From Anisodus tanguticus (lineage: Eukaryota; Streptophyta; Magnoliopsida; Solanales; Solanaceae), in contig CM067546.1 of the NCBI GenBank assembly GCA_034509755.1, positions 28,697,876 through 28,761,875 on the forward strand: DNA of 64,000 nucleotides, given 5' to 3'. The notes beneath the pieces are model-generated. The model was not told the origin of the DNA and searched no databases. It worked only from the letters and a program-made list of their open reading frames with translations. Of the stretch, positions 24,400 to 35,672 are shown in pieces. Positions within the stretch are counted from its first letter, which is position 1; every line of letters starts with the position of its first letter. A program made the translations under genes and the position numbers.

Positions 24400-26400
24400 T
24401 CTAGAACTTAGTCATATCTATATGGGTGATTTGAATTTTATACAAAATAGAGGGGGGGAGACAAGTACTTTGTGACCTTCATTGATGATGGTACAACGTA
24501 TTACATCATTTGTTTATTGAAAAGCAAAGATAAAGCTATTGAAGCGAATAAGCGCTACAAAGCAGAAGTTTGAAATCAACTAAGCCAATGGATTGAGGAA
24601 TTTGTAGTGATAAAGGGGGAGAATGTGAAGCATAATCCATCAAACGACTGCTCATTACTCACCTCAGTCTTACCGTGTCAGCTAAGCGCAAAGTCGTACG
24701 CCCAAAATATATGGGGCAAGGCGATCCTTACCGCTAATGCGATTCTCAACAGAACTACGCATAAGGATAAGGATAACCCTCCGTATGAAACATGAAAAGG
24801 ATCCCAACTACAAATGTTGTGTTGTGGGGTGGCTTGGTAGAAGTTGGAATATCGAAACAGGTCAAGTTGGACCTAAGACTGTAGATTTCATATCCACTGG
24901 ATCTGCAAATAATAGTAGTGCTTATCGCCTTTGGTGTCAAAGAATGCTGAATTATTTGAAGATAACTTTCCTTGAGAAGGGAAAATAAGTAATTACTCAA
25001 GGTTAACAAGAACCCGCGAGGGTCTGACTATCCAGAACTAGACGTTCCGTATCTACATGACTCAGAAGTTGCTGATTATCCGAAACTTGATATTCCAGAT
25101 CTACAGAACTCAGGGATTCTAGATGTTGAACTGAGATGGAGCAAAGAGGGGACAAAGACTTGTTCTAGGCCTTCTAGCTTGTATGGTTGAAAATGAACCA
25201 TGGACAATTAACAGAGAATTGTCATCTCCAGATGCGCTGCTTTGAAAAGAAGCTACAGAGAGAGAAATAGATTCCATCATATAGAACCATACTTGTGTAA
25301 TGGTTGACCTTCCTCTAGGAAAAGAACCTTTGGGTTGTAGAAGCGGATACTCAAAAGTGGGTACAAAGTAGATGGATCTACTGACGAGTGTAAGGCCTCG
25401 GCTAGTTGGACATGTGCTCCCCTGTGAATAGCTTAACATCCATGGCCATTGTAGTCTTGCGTGACATAGATGTTAATATCGCCTTCCTAATCGGAGAGTT
25501 GGAAGGGGAGGATCATAGTTGGTTTGTTGGACTGTTGGGCTTTTTCCTGAACTTTCATTTTGGTCCCTGAAATGTTTACATTTTGGTCCTGGAAGTTTCA
25601 GATAAAACAGAAATAATGAATCTGACAACAGAAATATTGACTTTGAAGTTAGAAAGCCAACAGTTGGAAAAACCAACAGTATGAAAGTGGAAGTCATATT
25701 GAAACAAAAGTCTCGATATGAAAGATATGGGTATCACAGATGACATCTTAGGAATTGAGATTTCTAAGACATCTAACGGACTGGTCTAACTCCAAACTTA
25801 GTTGTGACAGTCTCGGTGAAGCCACCAATGGATATGAATCATAGAACTTATTGGAATCATGGTGCACCCATATACAAGGAGCGATATGTGCAGGTCACAT
25901 GTAGTTCAATGTATTGTACACACTACAAGCGACCTAGTATCGGCTTACAAAGCAGATCAGTTGAACTAAGGTTCACTCGTGATTCTGGAAATGATCGATA
26001 GAAGGCGTTAAGTCGGTTATGACAAATATCTGAAATATTCGTTTATCTACGAAATTTGGTATTCTGGATGTCCAGAGGTTCTGGGAGAACACAGTGATGC
26101 AAACTAGACATCAGTTATGAAGAACACCAAAGCCACAAATATATATGTATGGTGTGTCTTGGAAAATCCTCTAAGCAAACTTGCATCGGCCGATTCATGA
26201 TGGAATCAGAGTTTATCGCTTTAAACAAAGCATGAAAAGAAGTTGAGTAACTTCACGACTTCTTAGAGGACATCCCTTATTAGGAGAAACTCGTGTCTTC
26301 AGCAGTTATACATTGTGGCTAGTCAGTCGGCTTCAGAAAGGGCACATATAACGGTGTCTGGACATATCTGTCGGATATGTCAGAGATATAATACCGTATG
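24400..26400 (+). pseudogene. Eroded integrase, RT and RNase H of element D
   Basis: Integrase pieces are at 24400-24795: FVTFIDDGTTYYI in one frame, then AKSYAQNIWGKAILTANAIL, like the AEAVNTAVYLLNR region of copia integrases. RT pieces are at about 25130-25400 (VMVDLPLGKEPLGC) and 25700-26000. The RNase H start is near 26110-26230 (SADS plus MMESEFIALNKA), typical of the copia TMEAEFIAL motif. Stops occur every few tens of codons, and the YVDD catalytic motif was not found. A stretch at 25500-25690 containing ttttggtcc and its neighbours looks foreign, but it is shared with element E. Confidence 0.7.
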
Positions 26401-27163
26401 GCAGTTGATCACCACGGGTGTCACTTCCTTGATTACTAATCAAATGATATATCGGACCCTTTAACTAAGGGACTACCCGAAGATCAAGAGTTCTTCCTGT
26501 CTAGGGGAATGGGCTTAAAACCCAAACAATACGAACCTTTACGGTGGTAACCCAACCATACTAACTGGAGATCCCAAGAATTTGGTTCAATGGGAAAAAT
26601 AAGCTGCAAAAGGTTCAGTTGAGCACTTCGGTGAAAGCAAGAGCACTTAGGATTATGATTTTTGTAAAGAAACATGAATCTAAAGTTGTTCCCACGATAT
26701 ACATTAAAGTGCTACCTCCATGGTGGGTAAAGATTAAGTTTCCAAACCTTTAACGATCATCAAATGGTTGAGGTTAAGGTTGGGAAAACTTTTAATGATT
26801 CCTAACACTTGTGAAGTGGGGTATAGCAGGATACCTTGTAGGAGATCACCTATTTAAGTGCGAGGACAAGCCGCCTCAAATGAACGCACTTAAGAATCCA
26901 AGTGTGTCCACGGCCACAACGGACAGAACAATAAGAAAAAACGAATAAAGGGGAGGTATTGTGTTGGTACCGTTGTCTAGGCTTATATTAAACACTGACG
27001 GTTCAAGACATCACGTTCACCGCGCAGTAAGTAAGTTCGATGCTATTCAACTAGGGAAGGTTCAAAGCGGAAGCTACCTCTCCTGATGCAATATCTTTTC
27101 GCTGAAAGATTGCTAAAAGTAGGCACCTTACGTGTGCTCCCAAAATCTCTTTCAAGAGGGGAT

Positions 27164-29146
27164 TGTTGGAAATTTACTAATGTGGAATTAATTTTATCCC
27201 ATTATTTATGACTCGAACAATTGAACCCCGCACGTCGGAAATATCATTTCCACACACGTGCAATCTTAGTGTCAAGTATCGAAAATTTCGCTAATGAAAG
27301 AGATATTGGTATGTAAGTGAAATATTTGAGACATAGAATGATGGATGGTTATTGGATAAATAACAAGTGTTCCATGTTGGTAAACGAAGGAAGGATTGTG
27401 CGAGGTGTAAGATGGATCAGGTCGGAAAGGGACACGGAGCCGAGAAGGGCCGCGATGCCTCCCGGACTGGGCCACAACGTAGGAGCGTCGCGGCTCCCCC
27501 TTGGAGCGTCGCGGCGCTATTTCCATGTTTGGCTTCTGGAGCCGCGGCGCTAAATACTGCAGCGCCGCGGCGCTTCCCAAGCGGTGTTTGCTCGACGGAA
27601 TCCCAAAGGTTTGACTGTTGAGGTGGTTTCAATGGCATTGAATCAACCCAATAATGGTCATTACTTGGACCATTATGTGGTTGCATTACTTGGGGATTAA
27701 AGGTCATCCATTACATGGCAATTGAATGCCATTATGGGGCATTTGAAAGGTCATCTTGCACACCTATAAATTGAGGCCTTTGGCTCAATTCTATAGATGA
27801 ACATAAAAAAAATGTCCACAATATACATACAAGTATACAACACCACAAAGAGATCAGTTTTCCTGATAAGCAATCATTCTCTTAGCAATCTTCATTGTTC
27901 GTGTTCTTCGCTGAGTTCATTTGTGTAGGCTTTGCACATTCGATAGTTTGATGTTTTATTTTAGGAGACTATTGTCCACACTTCCGTATAGCCTATATAC
28001 GAGGGCAATCTTGCCTTAAAGACAGAGAGTCATCTCTCGACTCAGCCGGTGGTGTTGTGATTATCTAATTGGTTGTTAAGTGTTTCAAGTGTGAACTTGA
28101 TTCTCAAAGGACTCTAACCGTTCGGATTCTCAGTGGATCTACAAGCCACAAGTGTAGAGATTGCAGTGGATCCTGGACCCGATCCGAATCCGGTGGATCC
28201 AGATCCGTTTTATAGGATATGAATCTTCAAAATTTGGACCCGACGGATCCGGATCGAACCCGGATCCGTTTCTGACGGATCAGATCTGGATCTGGATATT
28301 GTATTTGAGATCTGTATCCGATCCAGATCCGACCCGTGGATCCATTTTTTATTAAATATATTCATAACCTAGAATGTAGTTTTATAAGTATTTTCTTAAA
28401 ATTGCTAAGCACATCCTTGCAAGTTTAATTCTCAAAACAAGTTTAATTTATCCCCGCGTTAACTCAAAAACCAAAAAATATAGAGGTAACTTCGATAATA
28501 AAATCAATGTTATATTAGTGAATGACAAACATCTCCATAGATAAGTAGTTAAAATTATATTCACTTCATTTGTGAAGATTTCAAGCACATGCAAGTTCTA
28601 CATTGTGGAAATACTAGTCAGCATTTTCCACAACTATTGTCATTGTCCAACATTTTCAATTAATAGCTCACAATCAAAACGAGACAACGAACAAAATATC
28701 TCATATGACTATTTCAAAATTGAAACACAGTAAACTGTTAGCTAAGTAAAAATCGTTTGTCAGTTCAAAAAAAAATCTTAGCAAGGTTACATTCTTAGCA
28801 AAGATTTTTTTTTACATGTGGATCCATATCCAATCCGTGGACCCGGTGGATCCGGATTTGGATCTGATTTTTATGGACCCGATGGATCTGGATTCGGATC
28901 TGGATTCAGGTATGAAAAATGGATCTGGATCTGGATCTAGTAGGATCCGATCCAGATCCAATCCGTTGCCATCCCTACACAAATGTAGCAGTTCATGTTC
29001 TTGAATTTCCGAATACAATATCCATATTTGAAGTTCCAATTCAAGATCAAGATATTGACAACTTGTTGTTGTAATCTTTGTTGTTTATCCTTTCGACCAC
29101 TGTATTAGTTATTTACTATTCTCGTACGTGCTTTACATATCCAACA
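27164..29146 (+). repeat. 3' LTR of element D (contains a MITE)
   Basis: Starts tgttggaaat after the purine tract and ends tatccaaca. Without the MITE and one copy of its 8-bp duplication it is about 1152 bp, matching the 5' LTR. GC-rich motif cgtcgcggcgcta at about 27480-27580. Confidence 0.9.
28155..28977. mobile_element. hAT-like MITE with GATCC-rich arms
   Basis: An 823-bp insertion in the LTR of D, flanked by 8-bp duplications cacaagtg (28147-28154) and cacaaatg (28978-28985, one mismatch). Termini are tagagattgc and the inverse of tagggatggc, matching the TAGGGATG-type ends and 8-bp target sites of hAT elements. The terminal 150-200 bp on each side are built from repeated ggatcc/agatcc/gatccg words and are mutually complementary. 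The centre is AT-rich with no transposase. The uninterrupted LTR at 22630-22650 shows the empty site. Confidence 0.85.
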
Positions 29147-29381
29147 TGATATACACTGCCCATAGTTGTATACCGTGTATATCACGATATCCGAGAGAAT
29201 CCGACTTACCATAATTGTAATCAAATTTATTGTACAAACTTACCATAGTTGTAGAATTCTTGTACAAGTATAATTAGGATATTAGTAGTATAGTAGGAAT
29301 ATGATTTTCTATATTTGGAAATTATAAATTATATATATACCTATTCATTAATAAAAATAATGAAGGAATTATATTCTTTCA
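29147..29381 (+). repeat. 3' LTR of element C, second fragment
   Basis: Resumes with tgatatacac and the second arm of the LTR hairpin (gtataccgtgtatatcacg), and ends ttctttca. Confidence 0.9.
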
Positions 29382-29600
29382 AATTCAACCCAGTTCCTTC
29401 TGCCAAATACCAATAATTATGTGATGTCCTAACCAGTGTAGCATCTTGTAGCATATACTGCAAGTGAAGATTAAAAGTCTCCGCATCCTCTCATAGAAAG
29501 CACAATCCATAGGTACTTGGATTCCAAATATTTGAAGTCTATCCACGGTTGAGAGCCTCTACTAGACGACAAGCCATAGATTAAATTTAAACTTGGGATG
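29382..29600 (-). pseudogene. LINE ORF2 C-terminal remnant, part 2
   Basis: On the minus strand this gives the upstream half of the LINE zf-RVT region whose end is at 16640-16855: RLSTVDRLQIFGIQVPMDC, followed by a CAFYERM-type cysteine segment. Shifts break the frame. Together the halves show that element C inserted into an older LINE. Confidence 0.5.
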
Positions 29601-29920
29601 TATTTGAGTTGAGCAATTATTGAGATTAATATTATTCAATAAAATTGTGTACTATTTGATTTTATTTACGTGCAACGTACGTATCCAGAAAGTAGTTACT
29701 ATATATGAATGTCTATAATATTGCCCTCAAAGATTTAGTAATTCTGAAAAAATAATTTGAAAAAAACAAAGAAAAATCCAATCCCTTACCCAAAAGGCCA
29801 AAACCAATTCTTCCAAACTAATGTACATACTTCAGATAGACAAATTAATTATTCTTTGAAGGTAATTAAAAATAGTAGGTAGCTGAGCGTTACACCACTT
29901 ATTATTTTATATTAGTAGTT
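29601..29920. other. AT-rich DNA, nothing recognised
   Basis: Low-complexity AT-rich sequence with short A runs. No coding, RNA or transposon terminus was recognised. Confidence 0.4.
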
Positions 29921-30245
29921 TTATTTTTGTAGTTTTTGTTCTTCGATTTCTGTTACTATCTGATATTTCTTATACGCCGAGTATTGTATTGCTTTGTGGT
30001 AGTTATTTCTCTTTTTCTTAGACTATTTTATCTTACTTTTTATAATATTTTGACGTGACTTATTTGCTTTCATTATTTTTTTTCGTACCCGTTATTTCAT
30101 TTTTTCGTTCTGCTTTGATTTGATTGTCTTTCTGTTGAGGGGCTAACGAAAACAACCTCTCTACCTCGAAGTAAGGTCTGCATACATGCCACCTTTTCTA
30201 AATCTTAATTTATGAGATTTTACTGGGTATATTGTTGATGTTATA
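29920..30245 (+). mobile_element. AU-type SINE 3' portion with its T-rich upstream tract
   Basis: Bases 30135-30245 carry the hallmark of plant AU-like SINEs: gaaaacaacctctctacctc, then aaggtctgcatac, then actgggtatattgttg at the 3' end. The tRNA-like 5' half with boxes A and B was not recognisable, so the copy is truncated or diverged. The T-rich stretch before it resembles sequence commonly found upstream of such copies. Confidence 0.65.
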
Positions 30246-30307
30246 ATCAAAGATCTTGACAAAAAAATGTTTTTATAAAAAAAATCTTTTAAAGTATTTT
30301 ACCAAGA

Positions 30308-30540
30308 GTACTCCCTCTGTCTCAATTTATATGACACGCTTTCCTTTTCAGTCTATCCCAAAAAAAATAATACTTATTTCACAATAATGTAACTTTAAAC
30401 TTTACTTTTTAAGTTTAACAAGATGATATGTAACCACACAAATATCGTTGGCTTATATTAGACCACACGATTCAAAAATATTCGTTTATTTATTAAATTC
30501 TGGGTTCAATCAAACTACATCATATAAATTGGGATTATAA
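30308..30540. mobile_element. Degenerate MITE (ctccctc...-type ends)
   Basis: Starts tactccctctgtctcaattt, a very common plant MITE terminus. It ends near 30530 in the complementary but eroded catataaattgggat. No coding capacity. An isolated matching end, acggagggagta, lies at 32727-32738. Confidence 0.6.
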
Positions 30541-30549
30541 CACTCTGTA

Positions 30550-32690
30550 AATCCAGATTAGGTGTGAATGTGCTAAATGAGTTTTAATATGAAAGTTTAA
30601 ACATGTGAATTGCTATCGGGATGAGTTTGGGTGCAAAATAGTTATTTCAAAATCAAGACGAATAATGAGGTGCATATGATTTGATAGAATCGCCTCAAAT
30701 TTACAATGGGTCTGACTTCCAGCAAGTTTACATGAAAATTCGTTGAAAATCTGAGAAAACTTAAAACATGAAAGTTGTATCCCTTTAAAATATATTTCCA
30801 ATCATAAATGGTAGAGGTCAAACAGAGCTATGTACAAAAAAAATATACCCATTTTACTAGACATTGCGCAGTCTGCGCGGCCAACTGCGTGAAATGACCT
30901 TCAAGTGCTCGACATCGCACCAGAGGCAGTGTTACTGCCCTTGTTGCGCAGTCTGTTGAGCGAAGAGGACTTCAGGTGTGCGATCGCGCACCGGAAAAAA
31001 AAAAAAAAAAAAAGCTTTACATCATTCCCTAACACCCCCAAGCCTCGAAATATCACCCTAAAGTCAGAGAGAACAAGTCCCAATCCTCAAGAACCCTCCA
31101 GGGCAAATTTCCCAATGATTCTAGCATGAATTTAAGTTCTTAGTACCCTCCTAACTTAATTAAAACCTTTCTAATTCATAGAATTGTGATTGAAACGTTA
31201 TTATCAGACGAGGAGCCCTAGATTTCGAATTCAATATTCTTGAACATCAAAAAGGTATTATCCTCATCCCCTAGCTAATTATAGTATTGAATTAATAATT
31301 ATAAACCATAGATTCTTGAGATAAACTATTGGGTTTGATGAAGAAAACCTTAACTATTGTATTGGTTGAATTGTTGACTTAGGGTTGTTGTAATCATATG
31401 AGTGAATGATGTTAATTACATCTATTTGGGATTGTAGAATCACCTAGAAACAAAAGGATGTGAAATTGTGTGTAGAAATACCAATAATAAGGCCTATGAA
31501 GCTTTATGCCCCCAAGTGTTTGATAAAATGCCAAGATAGACAAAACATGAGAATTGTTGCTAATGTTGATTCTATTGACATATATTGATATAGTTTAAAG
31601 TCGAAAGGAAAGACGAACATTTTATTACACTCAAAAGTAGGAAATTAATGTATGTGAGGCTAACTCTCCACATTTGGGAATGTTAATGATTCTCCCTACG
31701 CCACGTTCTTTTACAACGTTACGAATTGCCTCATAAATATAGTTAAGCTTAGTTTCTTGAATAGTTGCAGAACTTCTATCCTCTAGTTTTGTAATTTGTT
31801 CATGACTTTCATTCTGAACGTTGGGAGCCCAGTACATAATTAATATAGACTTGTGTTTGATACCCATGAGTCTCAGTCTAGAATACTCAGCATGTCTATA
31901 AATAGTTCAAGCTTCAGGTCTTATAATTAGTTCCTTAATACATATCTCAGTGAATCATTGACCGGTATGTCAGTGTTGTACCTTTCAGCATGATTCTCAA
32001 TTATTTTATGTAAATTATTTAATACTGAACACATGGGTCTAAGACCACCGTTTGTATATATGTATACTTGGGCCCAAGACCACAAATTTGTGCACATACA
32101 TTGGGTCTAAGGCCACAATTTATTATTTTAGTTAAATAAGTTATTCTTCATTTAAGAACATGAAGTATTCATATTCTTTACTTCTTTGTTCACTTAGTTA
32201 TCAGTTTGGTTTTAGTTTCAGCATTTATAGTTCTTTCTTTCAGTTGATTTACATACTATTGCAATTCAAATGTACTAACGTCCTTTTTGTCTGAGGCCTG
32301 CATCTCGCAATGCAGATAACATTTTACAGATTGATGATTTTGCTTGCTAGGATTCGCGTATCAGCTACCTGATGAGCCCAGTCTTTCACGGCGTTATTGT
32401 GTTTTCAGTCTTTACAGTATTTAGTCAGTGAGGTATGCCGGGACCTTGTCCCGGTGAACAATCAATATTTAAGTACTCTTTAGAGGTTTCATAGACTATA
32501 GTTGCAGTCAGTCAGAGTTTAGTAGGCTTATGTGTTAGCCATGATGGCTACATATTATTATTATTATTTTCATGCTTATACGAATATTTTCATATTTTGA
32601 TTATTTAGTCAGACTTTTCAGCAGCTCAGTATATTTATATATTTAATTTCATATTCAATATATACCACATGTTAATAGTCAGTTGATTCA
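30550..32690 (+). repeat. Gypsy-like LTR / leader remnant (non-coding)
   Basis: The stretch combines gcgatcgcgc and gcgcagtctgcg words, cccccaagcctcgaaatatc, gccctagatttcgaattc, and the gtctaagaccacc / gcccaagaccac / gtctaaggccac triplet (32035-32110). That composition is one I associate with abundant Ty3/gypsy LTRs of Solanaceae (recollection, not a search). It includes an A19-type run near 30995. No protein-coding domain is visible and no clear boundaries were found. Confidence 0.45.
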
Positions 32691-32829
32691 TGGAGTCAGA
32701 CACGCGGGCGGGGGGGCGTGAGAAGGACGGAGGGAGTATTAAATTATTATAAAGCCGATTCTTCTTATAATTTTTTTCTGCCAAGTATCTAAAGCCACGA
32801 CAAATTGTCCACGTGGAAATCAGTTTAAC

Positions 32830-32986
32830 CCCACGCACTTACAACTGCGCGTGTAACCTCACGTACCCCACACTGTATCTATATTTCTTTGTACCCTTTT
32901 TCTTGATCTTCTTCTTTTTGCCGTTTTCCAGTTCAATCTCTCTCTCTCTCACTGCTTCTTTTTCAAGAACAAACTTTTTATCTCAG
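32830..32986 (+). promoter_or_regulatory. Probable promoter-proximal region and 5' non-coding exon of the CBL gene
   Basis: Pyrimidine-rich sequence (ttttcttgatcttcttc, tctctctctctctcactgc), typical of plant 5' leaders, ends at a plausible donor, tctcag/gtgatc (32986/32987). No upstream ATG frame of note. Start of transcription not determinable. Confidence 0.4.
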
Positions 32987-33232
32987 GTGATCAATCACAA
33001 CCGTTGATCATATCACAGGTGTAGATGTGTGTGTATATATAATCACACATTTATTCCTGGTTTACACATAAACCTCTTTCATAGTTTGCAGATTTAGCTT
33101 TTTCTCTGTAACCCCTTTTATTTGGTATGTTTCCATATTTCCTTTTTTGTATATATATATATATATATGTTTCTTTTTGGTACATGGTTTTTTGAGGGTT
33201 CCATTCTATTTTTGGGAAAATTTTAAGGTTAT

Positions 33233-34432
33233 ATTTTATTTGGTGATGTAAAGTATTGAAATTTATGGACCCCCTTTTGGATTTTAGATCAAATTTGAAG
33301 ATTTTCATGTTAAAGTTTTGATCTTTTTTACATATTAAGAATTTAAGTAAAGATTTTCTTGAAATTTCACTTGTGTTTTGATGACCCTCTTCGTGGTGGT
33401 GGTATGAGATGATTTGAGTAGCTGTGGGAGTGGGTGGGGTTGGGGTTGGGCGGGCTAATTGATAATTACGACTTTATTTTAACTTCTTAATGCCTAAGTC
33501 CACTGTTTAATTCTTTTCACTAAGACCATTATTTTGTTTGGTGATGTGATTGAGCGAGAGAAACAATGGAAAGTTTTGAAATTTATGGACCCTTTTGGAT
33601 TTGAGATCAAATTTGAAGATTTTGATGTTGAAGTTTTTATCTTTTTTTTACATATTATGAATTTAAGTAAAGATTTTCTTGACATTTCACTTGAGTGTTT
33701 TGGTTACTCTCTTGGTGGTAATGGTGGGCTGATTTGTGTGGCTGGGGGTAGGGTTAATTGATAATTTGGACAATATTTTAACTTTTTAATGTCCAAGTCC
33801 ACTGCTTAATTCTTTTCACTAGGACCATAATTTTATTTGGTGATGTGATTGAGCCAGAGAAACAATAGAAAGTTTTGAAACTTATGGACCCTTTTGGATT
33901 TGAGATCAATTTTGAAGATTTGATGTTAAAGTTCTGATCTTTTCTTTTCATTAAGAGTTTAAGTAAATATTATCCTGAAATTTCACTTGTGTTGATGACC
34001 CTCTTGGTGGTGATGGTGGGGGTGATTTGTGTAGCTGTGGGGGTATGGGATGGGGGGCTAATTGATAATTAGGACAATATTTTAGATTTTTAATGCCCAA
34101 GTCCACAGCGTAATTCTTTTCACTAGGACCATAATTTTATTTGGTGATGTGATTGAGCGAGAGACACAATGGTAAGTTTTGAAATTTATGGACCCTTTTG
34201 GAATTGAAATTTATGGATCCTTTTGGATTCGAGATCAAATTTGAAGATTTGATGTTAAAGTTTTGATCTTTTTTACATATTAAGAGTTGAAGTAAAGATT
34301 TTCTTGAAATGTCACTTGGAATGTTTTGGTGACCCTCTTGGTGGTGATGGTGGGGTGATTTTGGTAGCTGTCGGGGGGTTGGGGGCTAATTGATAATTAG
34401 GACAATATTTTAGCTTTTTAATGCCTAAGTAC
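33233..34432 (+). repeat. About four tandem copies of a 300-bp unit in the CBL leader intron
   Basis: The unit contains tttggtgatgtgattgagc, gaaatttatggaccc, gatcaaatttgaagat and taattgataattaggacaa. The block starting aatgcc(c/t)aagtccac recurs at 33489, 33788, 34092 and 34420. Spacings are therefore about 299, 304 and 328 bp. The last unit includes an internal 26-bp duplication around 34195. The first copy is partial. Confidence 0.85.
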
Positions 34433-34924
34433 ACTGCTTGGTTCTTGTCACTAGGAACATAATTTAATTTATCAGTATTTGTTCTTAATCTCCCTTTCCC
34501 CCTGTTTTTCCTATCTGTATTTGTTTAGGTCGGTGATGATTTTCGAGTAATTACTGATTTTACTGCATAAAAAAAAGATTGTTTTGTTAAGGTTTGATCT
34601 TTATGAGATATGGATGAAGTTGCTGAAGAGAGAATAATGTGAGTTTTGTATTGTATCATTTGTTTACAGGTCAGTTACTTGTTATTGTAAGAATTATATG
34701 GGGTTGATTTCTGTTGATTTTTTCTCTATCTTTCGTTGTGTGAGAGATAGGTTATATTGGATTTACCCTGAGCTAATATACTAATTGTTTTGTAAATTGG
34801 TTTGTGGATTTGGTTCGTGTAATTTGCAAGGTTAAGATGGTTTTGATGATATATTGTAGTGAAGCTGGTTTCTAGGCGCTTGTCTAGTCCGCTTGCTTCC
34901 TCTTCCGTCACCATTCTCCAGTAA

Positions 34925-35003
34925 ATGGGCTGCTTTAATTCTAAGGTGAAAAAGCAGTTTCGTGGACACGAAGATCCTACAGTCCTTGCGTCACAAACAG
35001 CGT
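34925..35003 (+). CDS. CBL1-like: CBL-like exon 1 (start exon)
   Basis: ATG at 34925 opens MGCFNSKVKKQFRGHEDP, then TVLASQTA plus one base of the next codon. The exon ends at cagcgt/gtaagtt, a near-perfect donor (35004). The upstream acceptor is probably tttctag at 34870-34876. The MGC motif is the acylation signal of CBL1/CBL9. Confidence 0.88.
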
Positions 35004-35567
35004 GTAAGTTACTAATTGATGCTTTAAGTGTGTACATATTATGTAATGCATTTTGAACTTGTCTCCCAAGTAAAGTCTTGTAATGAACAAATAGAGTGAT
35101 TCTGTTCTGAAGAGAAGTCTAGGTAATGGTCTCAAATTTCCTCTCCATTTTTAATGAGCTAAAACCATATACATTTTTCATGCGTTGTTTTGGAGCGTCT
35201 GTAGTTGCCTCCCCGTATTGAAGGGGGCGGTTATTATAGCTTTCTCCATCTTACAGAGCCGGCCCAATAGCTTGAGGTGTTTATTCCTGTGCAGCCTGAG
35301 ATGAGTTTGTTAGCTTGATGAGGAGGAAATATATGTAGAAGAAGAGGCAACAGAACCGACCTAGAAAGATAGAAAGATTTGAATGAGATTTCACTCTAAA
35401 ACATAATGAAACATGGACTTGTGATCTGTGCAAAAGATTTCCTATGTTGTACTGAGAAATAGAATCAAAAGCTACTAGGCCTATTACCTTTCAGTGTTGG
35501 CTCTATCCTTAGGTTTGTTAGTTTTACCCTTACCATCTGTTATAATAGTAGTGCTTATACTTAAGAA

Positions 35568-35605
35568 AAGATTTTTGTGCTTATATTCCCACCAAGCACT
35601 TCCAG
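35568..35605 (+). repeat. 38-bp direct repeat, left flank of the pararetrovirus block
   Basis: aagatttttgtgcttatatt plus the following 18 bases to tccag is identical to 47352-47389. Host-like intron DNA lies outside both copies and viral DNA inside. Confidence 0.9.
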
Positions 35606-35672
35606 GCACTTCTCATTCATTTGTATAGGTATCAGAAAAAACCAGAAAATCGAGCTTTGTACATTTCTCCTG

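Larger units (their letters stand above)
21683..29146 (+). mobile_element. LTR retrotransposon D (degenerate copia-type) nested in the 3' LTR of C
   Basis: Ends are tgttgaaaat and tatccaaca, flanked by tgata (21678-21682 and 29147-29151). LTRs lie at 21683-22799 and 27164-29146, the latter enlarged by a MITE. The purine tract tcaagagggga precedes the 3' LTR. The bases after the 5' LTR (attttaagacaagatt) are not the usual initiator-Met primer site. Inside are one unrecognised conserved frame, a tandem-repeat zone, and eroded copia integrase, RT and RNase H fragments. Element E (51678-58786, minus strand) is a full-length relative. I class it as copia from the order integrase before RT and from the RT motif VDLPLGKEPLGC. 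Confidence 0.9.
16856..29381 (+). mobile_element. Copia LTR retrotransposon C (family of A; 3' LTR split by element D)
   Basis: The 5' LTR is 16856-17116. The 3' LTR is in two parts, 21661-21682 and 29147-29381, because element D (21683-29146) landed in it. The primer site tggtatcaaaag follows the 5' LTR, and the purine tract gcggggg precedes the 3' LTR. Coding order and protein sequence parallel element A closely. No target duplication is evident (left flank ttata, right flank aattc), although both flanks read as the same LINE remnant. Without C and its nested insertions the element would be about 5.05 kb. Confidence 0.92.

Noticed and set aside
28161..29004. Asp/Pro/Ser-repeat proteins encoded by the GATCC-rich arms
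   Set aside because: The repeated residues simply translate the ggatcc/agatct words of a MITE on both strands. Not genes.
32700..32740. Second complete MITE ending at acggagggagta
   Set aside because: Only one terminus is present, with no matching start or duplication nearby.
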